This document shows positions 1-4,486 of a DNA stretch of 8,580 bases, piece after piece. Origin of the DNA: Caldisericota bacterium (GTDB lineage Bacteria; Caldisericota; JANLFM01); assembly GCA_024655865.1 (NCBI GenBank), contig JANLFM010000041.1:1-8580 (forward strand), written 5' to 3'. The translations under genes were made by a program, and so were the position numbers. The stretch's first letter is position 1; every line of letters begins with the position of its first letter. The notes below the pieces were generated by a model. That model saw nothing but the letters and a program-made list of their open reading frames with translations. It was not told where the DNA came from and made no database searches.

Positions 1-11
1 GAAATTTCCAT
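1..11 (-). CDS. 5' end of an unidentified gene, cut by the window edge
   Basis: Only the first codons (Met-Glu-Ile) are inside the window. The start is supported by a perfect AGGAGGTGG ribosome binding site at 16-24, with the same spacing and the same surrounding sequence as the one in front of the 113-aa gene starting at 967. It is the fourth gene of the minus-strand operon that begins at 1349, separated from the DUF2922 gene by a hairpin-rich gap of about 290 bases. Nothing can be said about its product. Confidence 0.6.
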
Positions 12-66
12 TTTTCCACCTCCTTAGCTATGCCCCAGGGAAATGCTTCACATTTCCCTGGGGACC
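12..66 (-). promoter_or_regulatory. Structured translation leader, copy 1 (hairpin plus ribosome binding site)
   Basis: Read on the minus strand, this has a 13-bp perfect stem (33-45 with 51-63, 5-nt loop). It is followed by GGGGCAT, a short linker and AGGAGGTGG (16-24), then ATG at 11. It aligns without gaps to the leader at 968-1022. Stem positions that differ between the copies change in pairs (A-T to T-A, and G-C to A-T twice), which preserves the hairpin. A role in controlling translation or mRNA stability is inferred. Confidence 0.6.
33..63. repeat. Perfect 13-bp hairpin of the CCCC/GGGG family
   Basis: CCCCAGGGAAATG at 33-45 pairs with CATTTCCCTGGGG at 51-63 around a 5-nt loop. It lies 9 nt beyond the ribosome binding site of the partial gene. 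Confidence 0.85.
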
Positions 67-78
67 CCATTCCTGGGG
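65..78. repeat. Short hairpin CCCCA/TGGGG
   Basis: CCCCA (65-69) and TGGGG (74-78) form a 5-bp stem with a TTCC loop, one base away from the larger hairpin at 33-63. On its own it would be unremarkable. Confidence 0.5.
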
Positions 79-108
79 CAGATTCCTTTGCGGAAGCACG
101 CCTCCCCC

Positions 109-131
109 TTGAGGCTCTCACAGAGCCTCAA
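109..131. repeat. 10-bp hairpin
   Basis: TTGAGGCTCT (109-118) pairs with AGAGCCTCAA (122-131) over a 3-nt loop. CCCC at 105-108 and GGGG at 136-139 can extend the stem past a 4-nt bulge. Confidence 0.8.
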
Positions 132-152
132 TCAAGGGGCGGGATAGCGGGT

Positions 153-184
153 CCCTGGAAAAACGCGCAAGCGTTTTTCCAGGG
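153..184. repeat. Perfect 14-bp hairpin with tetraloop
   Basis: CCCTGGAAAAACGC (153-166) pairs with GCGTTTTTCCAGGG (171-184). The loop reads GCAA on the plus strand, a GNRA-type tetraloop, and TTGC on the minus strand. It shares the C-rich base and A-rich arm with the other hairpins of the region. Confidence 0.85.
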
Positions 185-215
185 TGCCTAACTCCGCCCC
201 TCTCCCCCATGACAT

Positions 216-242
216 CCAGGGAAAACATGCATTTTCCCCTGG
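216..242. repeat. Hairpin with one bulged base
   Basis: CCAGGGAAAA (216-225) pairs with TTTTCCCCTGG (232-242), leaving one unpaired C. The inner 6 nt form the loop. It belongs to the same CC(C)NGGRAAA family as its neighbours. Confidence 0.7.
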
Positions 243-260
243 AACCCCGCATACCTCTCA

Positions 261-278
261 GGAATTCCCTCGAATTCC
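261..278. repeat. 7-bp hairpin GGAATTC/GAATTCC
   Basis: GGAATTC (261-267) and GAATTCC (272-278) are separated by CCTC. It lies about 25 bases past the stop codon of the DUF2922 gene. Confidence 0.6.
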
Positions 279-303
279 CGGACCTTGTTTCCCTCGAGTC
301 TCC

Positions 304-528
304 TTAAGGCAGAAGCGGTGTGACTGTCGTTCCCGAGATGTAGGCCTCCTTGATCCCTGAAAGCTCCCCCGTGTTCGCCAGGATGATGTTCCTCTGAATG
401 ATGTTCTGCATCACCTGGGAAACCTCCTGGCTTGTGAGGTTCGCCTTGGGATCCCGGAGGGAGATGGTGTGCGTCCCACCTCCCTGAGTGGTGAAGACCA
501 GCTTCAGGTAAGTCCTGGTTTCCGCCAT
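304..528 (-). CDS. DUF2922 family protein
   Basis: This 74-aa protein has a Lys-Leu-x-Phe-x-Thr strand, a central Ser-Leu-Arg-Asp-Pro-Lys-x-Asn-Leu-Thr segment (about residues 23-32), then a helix running to Val-Met-Gln-Asn-Ile-Ile. That pattern is what I know from DUF2922, a small family of unknown function found mainly in Firmicutes. The length is normal for the family. The start ATG is preceded by AAGGAGAG at a suitable distance. It is the third gene of the minus-strand operon and accompanies a DUF1659 gene upstream, a pairing I recall from other Firmicutes genomes. No signal peptide or membrane segment is visible. The family call is from memory of the motif; the function is unknown. Confidence 0.85.
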   Translation of the reverse strand: MAETRTYLKLVFTTQGGGTHTISLRDPKANLTSQEVSQVMQNIIQRNIILANTGELSGIKEAYISGTTVTPLLP

Positions 529-625
529 CTTTTCTCTCCTTTCCTTTCTTTCCCTTCCCCCCGATATTTCCCCCTCCCCTTTTAAGGGTTCAAAGGGAGC
601 AGAAGCGGAGCAAAAAGGGAGTTAA
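529..625 (-). other. Intergenic gap with ribosome binding site for the DUF2922 gene
   Basis: These 97 bases hold a polypurine (minus-strand) stretch leading to AAGGAGAG ahead of ATG at 528. Unlike the gaps on either side, there is no long hairpin here, only a 5-bp CCCTT/AAGGG inverted repeat near 579-590. Confidence 0.5.
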
Positions 626-967
626 CTACTCCGTAGTAGGCGTGAAGGGAATCGCCGGAGTCTGCCACATGTGTCCCTTGGCCCACTGGATGAACTTTCC
701 CACATACAAGTTGAAGGCGCTCATGGGGCGGCCCGCAGCCTGAGCGGCAGCCTCCCATAAAGCCTTAGTCTGGGCGTCTTCCTGGTGCCACTGGTCCACA
801 GCAACAGCGAAGGCGTTCCTCACGTTGAGCTGCTCTGAAGTCCGGGGGTTAGTCGGGATCACGTGATTCCTCACATACCTGATCCCCTTCCACTTGGCGT
901 AGGTCAGCTGGTTGGCGTAAGTCCCGGATGCGTCAATGGACATCAATGGAGCGTATACCTTGGCCAT
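626..967 (-). CDS. Phage-like conserved hypothetical protein (113 aa)
   Basis: The ATG at 967 was chosen over an upstream in-frame ATG at 1009. A perfect AGGAGGTGG (972-980) lies 4 nt before it (7 nt counted from the AGGAGG core), and the upstream ATG falls inside a hairpin. Residues about 9-48 read Ser-x-Asp-Ala-Ser-Gly-Thr-Tyr, then Tyr-Ala-Lys-Trp-Lys-Gly, Tyr-Val-Arg and Ile-Pro-x-Asn-Pro-Arg-Thr. That resembles a family of short proteins I associate with phages and phage-derived operons (Lys-Trp-Lys-Gly followed by Val-Ile-Pro-x-Asn-Pro). The C-terminal half is helical and Ala/Trp-rich, with Ser-Ala-Phe-Asn-x-Tyr-Val near residue 83. The function is unknown. It is flanked by DUF1659 and DUF2922 genes in one operon, so a common role is likely but unproven. 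Confidence 0.75.
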   Translation of the reverse strand: MAKVYAPLMSIDASGTYANQLTYAKWKGIRYVRNHVIPTNPRTSEQLNVRNAFAVAVDQWHQEDAQTKALWEAAAQAAGRPMSAFNLYVGKFIQWAKGHMWQTPAIPFTPTTE

Positions 968-1022
968 CTTTCCACCTCCTTTCGAATGCCCCTGAAAAAT
1001 GTGGAACATTTTTCAGGGGACC
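968..1022 (-). promoter_or_regulatory. Structured translation leader, copy 2 (hairpin plus ribosome binding site)
   Basis: The layout matches the leader at 12-66: GTCCCC, hairpin, GGGGCAT, short linker, AGGAGGTGG (972-980), then ATG at 967. The stem is perfect for 14 bp (989-1002 with 1006-1019). The lengths are identical in both copies, and three of the four stem pairs nearest the CCCC base differ by compensatory changes. Confidence 0.65.
989..1019. repeat. Perfect 14-bp hairpin of the CCCC/GGGG family
   Basis: CCCCTGAAAAATGT (989-1002) pairs with ACATTTTTCAGGGG (1006-1019) over a 3-nt loop. No T-run follows on either strand. Confidence 0.9.
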
Positions 1023-1033
1023 CTCTATTGCCA

Positions 1034-1063
1034 CCCTGAGAAAGTCTCCCCCTTTTCTCAGGG
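1034..1063. repeat. 10-bp hairpin CCCTGAGAAA/TTTCTCAGGG
   Basis: The arms 1034-1043 and 1054-1063 are perfectly complementary around a 10-nt loop. The stem begins with CCCTG and has an A-rich inner end like the other hairpins. It lies between the DUF1659 gene and the leader at 968-1022. Confidence 0.8.
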
Positions 1064-1124
1064 GCCTGGCCTCCTTAATTCCGAAAAGACCCTTTAAAAC
1101 CAGAGGCCTTTTCCAGAGCCTTCC

Positions 1125-1349
1125 TTAACCCTCCAAGAGCTCCACTGTACTCACTACCTGCACGTCGACAAGCGGATAGAGGAGTAACCCGGCTACATCG
1201 TTGGCAGTAGTCAAGAGAGCATCCGCCGAAGCCTCGCTCTTCACCTTGGAGATGGAGAGGGATCCTATAATCACCTTCCCCGTCTCCGGATCGGTCCCCT
1301 TGTTCAGCTTCAGGGTGAGCCTCTTTCCTATTGGATTTTCAATTGCCAT
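1125..1349 (-). CDS. DUF1659 family protein
   Basis: This is a 74-aa protein. An N-terminal strand Lys-Arg-Leu-Thr-Leu-Lys-Leu-Asn-Lys-Gly is followed by Asp-Pro-Glu-Thr-Gly-Lys and a Ser-Leu-Ser-Ile-Ser-Lys-Val-Lys segment. The helical part is Ala-Asp-Ala-Leu-Leu-Thr-Thr-Ala-Asn-Asp-Val-Ala-Gly-Leu, near residues 42-55. This matches the DUF1659 pattern known from Bacillus and Clostridia; the function is unknown. The start has AAAGGAG upstream at a normal distance. It is the first gene after the promoter at 1460-1487, with a leader of about 100 nt, and heads an operon with the 113-aa and DUF2922 genes. The LexA box in the promoter suggests expression during DNA damage. Confidence 0.85.
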   Translation of the reverse strand: MAIENPIGKRLTLKLNKGTDPETGKVIIGSLSISKVKSEASADALLTTANDVAGLLLYPLVDVQVVSTVELLEG

Positions 1350-1459
1350 TTCCCTTTTCTCCTTTCCTTCCTTAAAAAGTTCCCCTAAAACAAAAACAGA
1401 GCCGACTTGCGCCGACCCTGTAGGGAGAAGCTTGGGGAGGCCTGCTTCCTGCCCCTTAC

Positions 1460-1487
1460 TTTAGAATATCGAACAAATGTTTGTCAA
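1460..1487 (-). promoter_or_regulatory. Promoter of the DUF1659/DUF2922 operon
   Basis: On the minus strand a consensus -35 TTGACA (1487-1482) and a -10 TCTAAA (1465-1460, 4 of 6 bases) are separated by 16 bp. Transcription would start near 1453, leaving a leader of about 100 nt before ATG at 1349. A LexA-like palindrome fills the spacer. Confidence 0.65.
1470..1483. promoter_or_regulatory. LexA (DinR) SOS box overlapping the promoter
   Basis: CGAACAAATGTTTG matches 13 of the 14 positions of the Gram-positive LexA/DinR consensus CGAACRNRYGTTYC; only the last base differs. It sits inside the promoter, touching the -35 and filling most of the spacer, where bound LexA would block RNA polymerase. 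Regulation is inferred from the sequence match and the position. Confidence 0.65.
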
Positions 1488-1496
1488 GAGGGTTTA

Positions 1497-1530
1497 AAGA
1501 GGTTCCTTTGACAGGTCAAAGGAACCTCTT
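1497..1530. terminator. 16-bp perfect inverted repeat, probable terminator or insulator
   Basis: AAGAGGTTCCTTTGAC (1497-1512) is repeated in reverse complement at 1515-1530, with 2 nt between the arms. On the minus strand the stem ends in CTCTTTAAA, a weak T-run. Its position between the DUF3800/putative-RNase operon and the promoter at 1487 fits a terminator that separates the two minus-strand units. A protein-binding palindrome is the alternative. Confidence 0.5.
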
Positions 1531-1599
1531 GTTTGGAGAGGATTCTACAAAATTTATTAGAGGTCAATGCAATCCACTGGGAAAAATTTTTTCAACTTA

Positions 1600-1628
1600 T
1601 TGACAAAAATAATAAAATAGTTCATATT
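1600..1628 (+). promoter_or_regulatory. Putative promoter of a short plus-strand RNA
   Basis: TTGACA (1600-1605) is followed after 17 bp by CATATT (1623-1628, 4 of 6 consensus bases). An alternative pairing is TTCAAC (1591-1596) with TAAAAT (1613-1618). The region is AT-rich, so chance matches are possible. What supports it is the intrinsic terminator only about 40 bp downstream. Confidence 0.4.
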
Positions 1629-1634
1629 TCAATT

Positions 1635-1695
1635 AGCTCATCTACCTAAGGTAGAAGGAGTTGGGCCGTCGCTCCGCGTCGGCCTTTTTCTTTTT
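1635..1695 (+). ncRNA. Candidate small RNA of about 60 nt converging on the putative-RNase gene
   Basis: Between the putative promoter and the terminator the RNA would hold a small hairpin (CTACC at 1642-1646 with GGTAG at 1650-1654), a single-stranded purine stretch AAGGAG, and the terminator stem. There is no open frame of useful length. Its last bases overlap the stop codon of the convergent 162-aa gene. It could be a regulatory RNA, a remnant of a longer transcription unit, or simply a terminator left over from a lost gene. Confidence 0.3.
1664..1695 (+). terminator. Intrinsic terminator, plus strand
   Basis: GGCCG (1664-1668) pairs with CGGCC (1680-1684), and CGC pairs with GCG inside it after one T-T mismatch, with a TCC loop. 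TTTTTCTTTTT follows directly at 1685-1695. The T-run exists only on the plus strand, so it ends rightward transcripts, although no plus-strand gene precedes it. Confidence 0.75.
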
Positions 1696-2182
1696 ATTGA
1701 ATGCGGTTTTTATATTTCTTAATTAATTTTTCCTTAAAATGTACATATTCAATCCAGAATGCAGTGACTAGCCTGCGTGTAGAATCCTGGTATTTTTTCA
1801 TTATTATTAAGTAATCGTAGTCCTTTAGCCAGATATAGGTTTTAATATCACCATTTCCTTCAAGATAGTCCCATGCTAATATTTCTGGTTCCTGGCAATT
1901 ATCAATCATTGCTCTTGCCCAAGGAAGGCGCTCGGCTCGCCTAGGGTCTGGAATTCTTCCTCCTTGTTTGCCTACCTCGTGGGATGTGAGATGCCAAAAT
2001 ATTATTTCTTTTCCGTTTTCTTTCTCCCGAAAGAACCATACAGAATTCCCTTGGTAATAAACATGATTCTCAAGGAAGTCTCTTCGGAAAATCTGATATA
2101 GAAGGTCATAGGTCTTATCTGTCCATGGATTTACTGGAAACATATCTGGTAACCATGCAGGATAGAGATTGCTCATCATCAT
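1694..2182 (-). CDS. Putative RNase/toxin of the phage P1-related (BECR-like) family
   Basis: The product is 162 aa when started at ATG 2182. That start overlaps the stop of the DUF3800 gene as ATGA, a sign of translational coupling. A TTG at 2224 in the same frame is a weaker choice. Two further ATG codons follow at once, and GAGG lies 8 nt before the third. Visible motifs are Phe-Trp-His-Leu (residues 62-65), Arg-Arg-Ala-Glu-Arg-Leu-Pro-Trp-Ala-Arg (81-90), Ile-Trp-Leu-Lys-Asp-Tyr-Asp-Tyr-Leu (117-125) and Thr-Ala-Phe near 140, with a basic Lys-rich tail. I recall this order from proteins labelled phage P1-related and from phage-type barnase/EndoU/colicin E5/RelE-like nucleases. RNA cleavage is inferred; conserved His and Arg residues are plausible catalytic ones. 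It could instead be the regulator of the upstream gene. Confidence 0.6.
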   Translation of the reverse strand: MMMSNLYPAWLPDMFPVNPWTDKTYDLLYQIFRRDFLENHVYYQGNSVWFFREKENGKEIIFWHLTSHEVGKQGGRIPDPRRAERLPWARAMIDNCQEPEILAWDYLEGNGDIKTYIWLKDYDYLIIMKKYQDSTRRLVTAFWIEYVHFKEKLIKKYKNRIQ

Positions 2183-2877
2183 GGCCTCGGATAGAAGTGG
2201 AAGAGGTTGAATTTCTTTTGCCAAAGAGGAGTCGATTCGAGCAAGCTATAACCTAATGATTTTTCAAGCAGTTGAATGACTTTTGTTTTCGTTTGATTTG
2301 TATTCAGACCGCGGTTCTTATAAGAGACAGCCCCTAAGAGAAAATCGGCTAATTGCATTAACTCAGATTCCCGAGATGCAATACTCTGGATGCGAAGAAT
2401 CATCTGGCTAGTGAAATCATATTGGTCCCGACATAGAATATGCCTTAATTCCTGGATTTTAATTCGACTTCGCGTATCTTTGATGTCAAGATAGATATTG
2501 TATTGCGAGTCTGGACTCAGGATTTTGCTCAAGAGGGAAAAATACATTTTGTAATAAAAGACATCGTGTGAACCTTGATTATAAGCCTCATGATTTAAAA
2601 TTTTTTTATCATGGACTATTAAGGCCCTGAAAAAAAGATCTTTTTGCTCTAAAAACCAGCTTGTCAAGCTTAGATAAAATTCTTGACGGGATGCTGAAAC
2701 CTTGACCCATTTTAATTCACCAATGGCGTTGTAAGCTGATTTCAACTTTCTAATGTCAATCATTAATTCGGTGGCTCGATCTTTTGAACACCATAATGCT
2801 CCCTGTAACATGATCGGCTGCCAATCATGTTCTAAGTGACAGCTTTCATCGCAGTAAATATTAATTATTTCCTTCAT
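2179..2877 (-). CDS. DUF3800 family protein (RNase H-like fold)
   Basis: This is a 232-aa protein. Tyr-Cys-Asp-Glu-Ser (residues 8-12) is the family's N-terminal acidic motif. It is followed by Glu-Leu-Lys-Trp (54-57), Tyr-Leu-Asp-Ile-Lys-Asp (129-134) and Leu-Ala-Asp-Phe-Leu-Leu-Gly-Ala (176-183). The Asp/Glu residues at 10, 11, 54, 131 and 178 are spaced as expected for an RNase H-like metal site. ATG 2877 is preferred over ATG 2928 because the promoter -10 at 2914-2919 lies downstream of the latter. No clear ribosome binding site is seen at either. The gene forms an operon with the 162-aa putative RNase. DUF3800 genes are often found in mobile and defence regions. Activity on nucleic acid is inferred, not shown. 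Confidence 0.8.
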   Translation of the reverse strand: MKEIINIYCDESCHLEHDWQPIMLQGALWCSKDRATELMIDIRKLKSAYNAIGELKWVKVSASRQEFYLSLTSWFLEQKDLFFRALIVHDKKILNHEAYNQGSHDVFYYKMYFSLLSKILSPDSQYNIYLDIKDTRSRIKIQELRHILCRDQYDFTSQMILRIQSIASRESELMQLADFLLGAVSYKNRGLNTNQTKTKVIQLLEKSLGYSLLESTPLWQKKFNLFHFYPRP

Positions 2878-2913
2878 GTTTTGATTATTCTTAAATTTGC
2901 CTATTCTGTAGGA

Positions 2914-2943
2914 ATTATACCAAATCATGTAAAAAATTCTCGA
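2914..2943 (-). promoter_or_regulatory. Extended -10 promoter of the DUF3800 operon
   Basis: On the minus strand a perfect TATAAT (2919-2914) is preceded by TGG, giving an extended -10, with a weak -35 TCGAGA (2943-2938) at 18 bp. Transcription would begin near 2907, about 30 nt ahead of ATG 2877. Confidence 0.65.
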
Positions 2944-2997
2944 GGAGCTTGCTGCCGGCTTTAATTTGGAATATCAAAAACAGTTTTCAAGGCATTT

Positions 2998-3033
2998 GAG
3001 TTTATAAGTGAAAGGTCTTTTACTTATAAACTC
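2998..3033. repeat. 17-bp inverted repeat between divergent genes
   Basis: GAGTTTATAAGTGAAAG (2998-3014) pairs with CTTTTACTTATAAACTC (3017-3033), including one G-T pair, with only 2 nt between the arms. It lies between the DUF3800 promoter and the promoter of the 218-aa gene and has no T-run. A protein operator or a recombination site fits better than a terminator. Confidence 0.6.
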
Positions 3034-3127
3034 TCTCAAATTAGCTGGATGGAATTCTTAAGGAGTTAAGCTATTTACAAAACGCCGACACTATGTCTTT
3101 ACGGCCCAAGGGCTCTGATAATTTGCT

Positions 3128-3156
3128 TTGGGAATTTTGACAGCATGCGTTAAAAT
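3128..3156 (+). promoter_or_regulatory. Putative promoter of the 218-aa gene
   Basis: TTGGGA (3128-3133) and TAAAAT (3151-3156) are 17 bp apart, and a start near 3163 would give a short leader. A consensus-like TTGACA at 3138-3143 has no good -10 at the right distance. GAGG at 3164-3167 serves as a ribosome binding site 10 nt before ATG 3178. Confidence 0.4.
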
Positions 3157-3177
3157 AATTCCTGAGGCCGATTCATT

Positions 3178-3834
3178 ATGTTTGGAAAAGAATTTTTTCA
3201 AAATATTTTTAACGAGTTCCCTTTAAAGATCACTGTGGATTGGTCAAAGAAACCCTCGCCGGAAAAATATTTGAAGGTAAACACATTCTTGTTAGTTCTT
3301 TTATTTTTTCATTCAATTGGTGCCACTTTTTTAGAATTTGATGGTAAACCCCTTGAACTTATAAAGGTATATGTCTCGAAGAGGAAAGTATTCGAAAGGG
3401 GCAAGCCCGATAGCTACAAATTGATATCTCCTAATTCAAAGCCAACACTTTTGATAAAAGTAAAGGATATGTTTTTTAAGCTATATTTTGAACACTGTCT
3501 ATACATTGATACTGAGACTGGTTTAAAAGAATATTTCCCTTTCTCAACAATTGTTTTAATCGGTTCAGGTCGTGCTGGTAAAAATCCCTCTGGTTTTGAG
3601 GATTTCTTAATTATAGAGACTGTACCTAGCCAGCTCTCCACAAAAATGCGCAGGCGCTTTAAAGGTTTTAAATATTTACCATGCCCGAACAAATATGCGC
3701 TGATCAATCCATATCTGCCGAAGTCAGAACTTCAGTTTCTGAAGAATAACTCATTCAAGGTTATTTACATAGATGATTCTATCCGCGAAAAGGTCTTCAC
3801 GATTTTGGAGAGCTTCATAAGCAGTATGCGATAA
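3178..3834 (+). CDS. Hypothetical protein of unknown function (218 aa)
   Basis: I do not recognise this family. The start ATG has GAGG at a 10-nt spacing and is the first codon of the frame. The protein is rich in Lys, Phe, Leu and Ile. It has one hydrophobic stretch at about residues 35-52, which could be a membrane segment or a buried strand. A glycine-rich loop Gly-Ser-Gly-Arg-Ala-Gly-Lys at about 128-134 looks like but does not match a Walker A motif (no final Ser/Thr, wrong spacing). A basic cluster Lys-Met-Arg-Arg-Arg-Phe-Lys lies at 156-162. No signal peptide is obvious. The gene is clearly more AT-rich than the restriction-modification genes downstream, stands alone, and is divergent from the DUF3800 pair across a palindromic intergenic region. 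It may be an accessory gene of the island; no function is assigned. Confidence 0.7.
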   Translation: MFGKEFFQNIFNEFPLKITVDWSKKPSPEKYLKVNTFLLVLLFFHSIGATFLEFDGKPLELIKVYVSKRKVFERGKPDSYKLISPNSKPTLLIKVKDMFFKLYFEHCLYIDTETGLKEYFPFSTIVLIGSGRAGKNPSGFEDFLIIETVPSQLSTKMRRRFKGFKYLPCPNKYALINPYLPKSELQFLKNNSFKVIYIDDSIREKVFTILESFISSMR

Positions 3835-3845
3835 AGTGTACTCTC

Positions 3846-3861
3846 AAAAAGAGCTCTTTTT
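3846..3861. terminator. 16-bp palindrome after the 218-aa gene, possible terminator
   Basis: AAAAAGAGCTCTTTTT is a perfect palindrome 12 bases after the stop codon and ends in five T on the plus strand. With no separate loop the hairpin would be short, so termination would be weak. Confidence 0.4.
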
Positions 3862-4309
3862 CCAACACAGAGCAAATTTAGTCCAATTTCTTTCTTAAAG
3901 CTATCCCTTTTCTCTTCGTGAATACTTACCAATCACGTCTAACTCTTTTCAAATATTCTTCACTTTTCTCAATTAGTTTCTGGTCTTGGTTACGATTATC
4001 TCAGGCCTGGGAATGGATTTGAAATCTCCCCTTGTACTAATAGTGCATGGTGAAGGAGTTCACCCGTTCCGTGGCAGGCTTCTGAGACGTCCTTCAATGC
4101 TTCCGCAAATTGGAGCAGGCTCAGTGGCTAGGCTAGTTATCCTGTGCGCTGGGATCGGTATAATTTCCTCCTTCTACGACTTTCTTATTTAGTAAATGGA
4201 AAATATTGCCCTTTAAGATGAAAGTTGGTCATTCAGATTATCCAAATATAGGTGATTCAACCAAATTTTTTCTGCGGAAAGAGTCTTGGGTAAGTTTTTC
4301 GCTGGATAG

Positions 4310-4346
4310 GCGGAATAGGAATCTGAAGTGCTTATTCTGCTTTTTT
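4310..4346 (+). terminator. Probable intrinsic terminator in a gene-free region
   Basis: GCGGAATAGG (4310-4319) pairs with CTTATTCTGC (4331-4340) over 10 positions, two of them G-U, with an 11-nt loop. TTTTTT follows directly at 4341-4346. The upstream transcript is unknown; no good gene precedes it. Confidence 0.5.
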
Positions 4347-4448
4347 ACCTTTGCTGATACTTGTCATACATTGGCATCCCGAGGACCTTTTAGCACCTCT
4401 TCTAACAACGTGGTTTTAGGACTTAGGAGGAAACGGGCGACGTTTCAC

Positions 4449-4477
4449 TTGACCTTTTAGTGTTATATTCATTTAAT
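4449..4477 (+). promoter_or_regulatory. Promoter of the restriction-modification operon
   Basis: TTGACC (4449-4454) and TTTAAT (4472-4477) are 17 bp apart, each matching 5 of 6 consensus bases. An alternative extended -10, TGT-TATATT (4461-4469), overlaps it. With the first, transcription would start only about 3 nt before ATG 4487, giving an almost leaderless message. This fits the absence of a ribosome binding site there. TTAATTAA at 4473-4480 is a palindrome over the -10 and a possible operator. Confidence 0.55.
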
Positions 4478-4486
4478 TAATTGAAA

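Larger units (their letters stand above)
12..303 (-). other. Hairpin-rich intergenic leader region
   Basis: This gap of about 290 bases has no open frame with a ribosome binding site. It contains at least six inverted repeats in a row: 33-63, 65-78, 109-131, 153-184, 216-242 and 261-278. Several have CCC at the stem base and an A-rich inner arm, so they look like members of one family. It lies between the DUF2922 gene and the partial gene, and on the minus strand it would be transcribed as a highly structured RNA. No T-run follows the hairpins on either strand, so they do not look like ordinary intrinsic terminators. Confidence 0.7.
3835..4448. other. Gene-poor stretch, possible remnant region
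   Basis: About 610 bases with no convincing gene. Two plus-strand open frames exist (from TTG 3986, 68 codons, and TTG 4206, 84 codons). Both lack a ribosome binding site and any recognisable motif, and both probably arise by chance or from decayed sequence. A probable terminator lies at 4310-4346. A perfect TATAAT at 4159-4164 has only a poor -35. GGTGAA-GGAG-TTCACC at 4059-4074 forms a 6-bp hairpin. Confidence 0.5.

Noticed and set aside
968-1009. Upstream in-frame ATG at 1009 for the 113-aa gene
   Set aside because: It lies inside a perfect hairpin, while ATG 967 has a perfect AGGAGGTGG site.
3303-3580. Walker A-like Gly-Ser-Gly-Arg-Ala-Gly-Lys and a membrane segment in the 218-aa protein
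   Set aside because: The Ser/Thr after Lys is missing and the spacing is wrong for an ATP-binding loop; the hydrophobic stretch is too ambiguous to call a membrane helix.
3986-4192. 68-codon plus-strand open frame starting at TTG
   Set aside because: No ribosome binding site, no recognised motif, isolated in a gene-poor stretch.
4206-4460. 84-codon plus-strand open frame starting at TTG
   Set aside because: Contains the probable terminator at 4310-4346 and runs into the promoter of the next operon; its composition does not look like a protein family.
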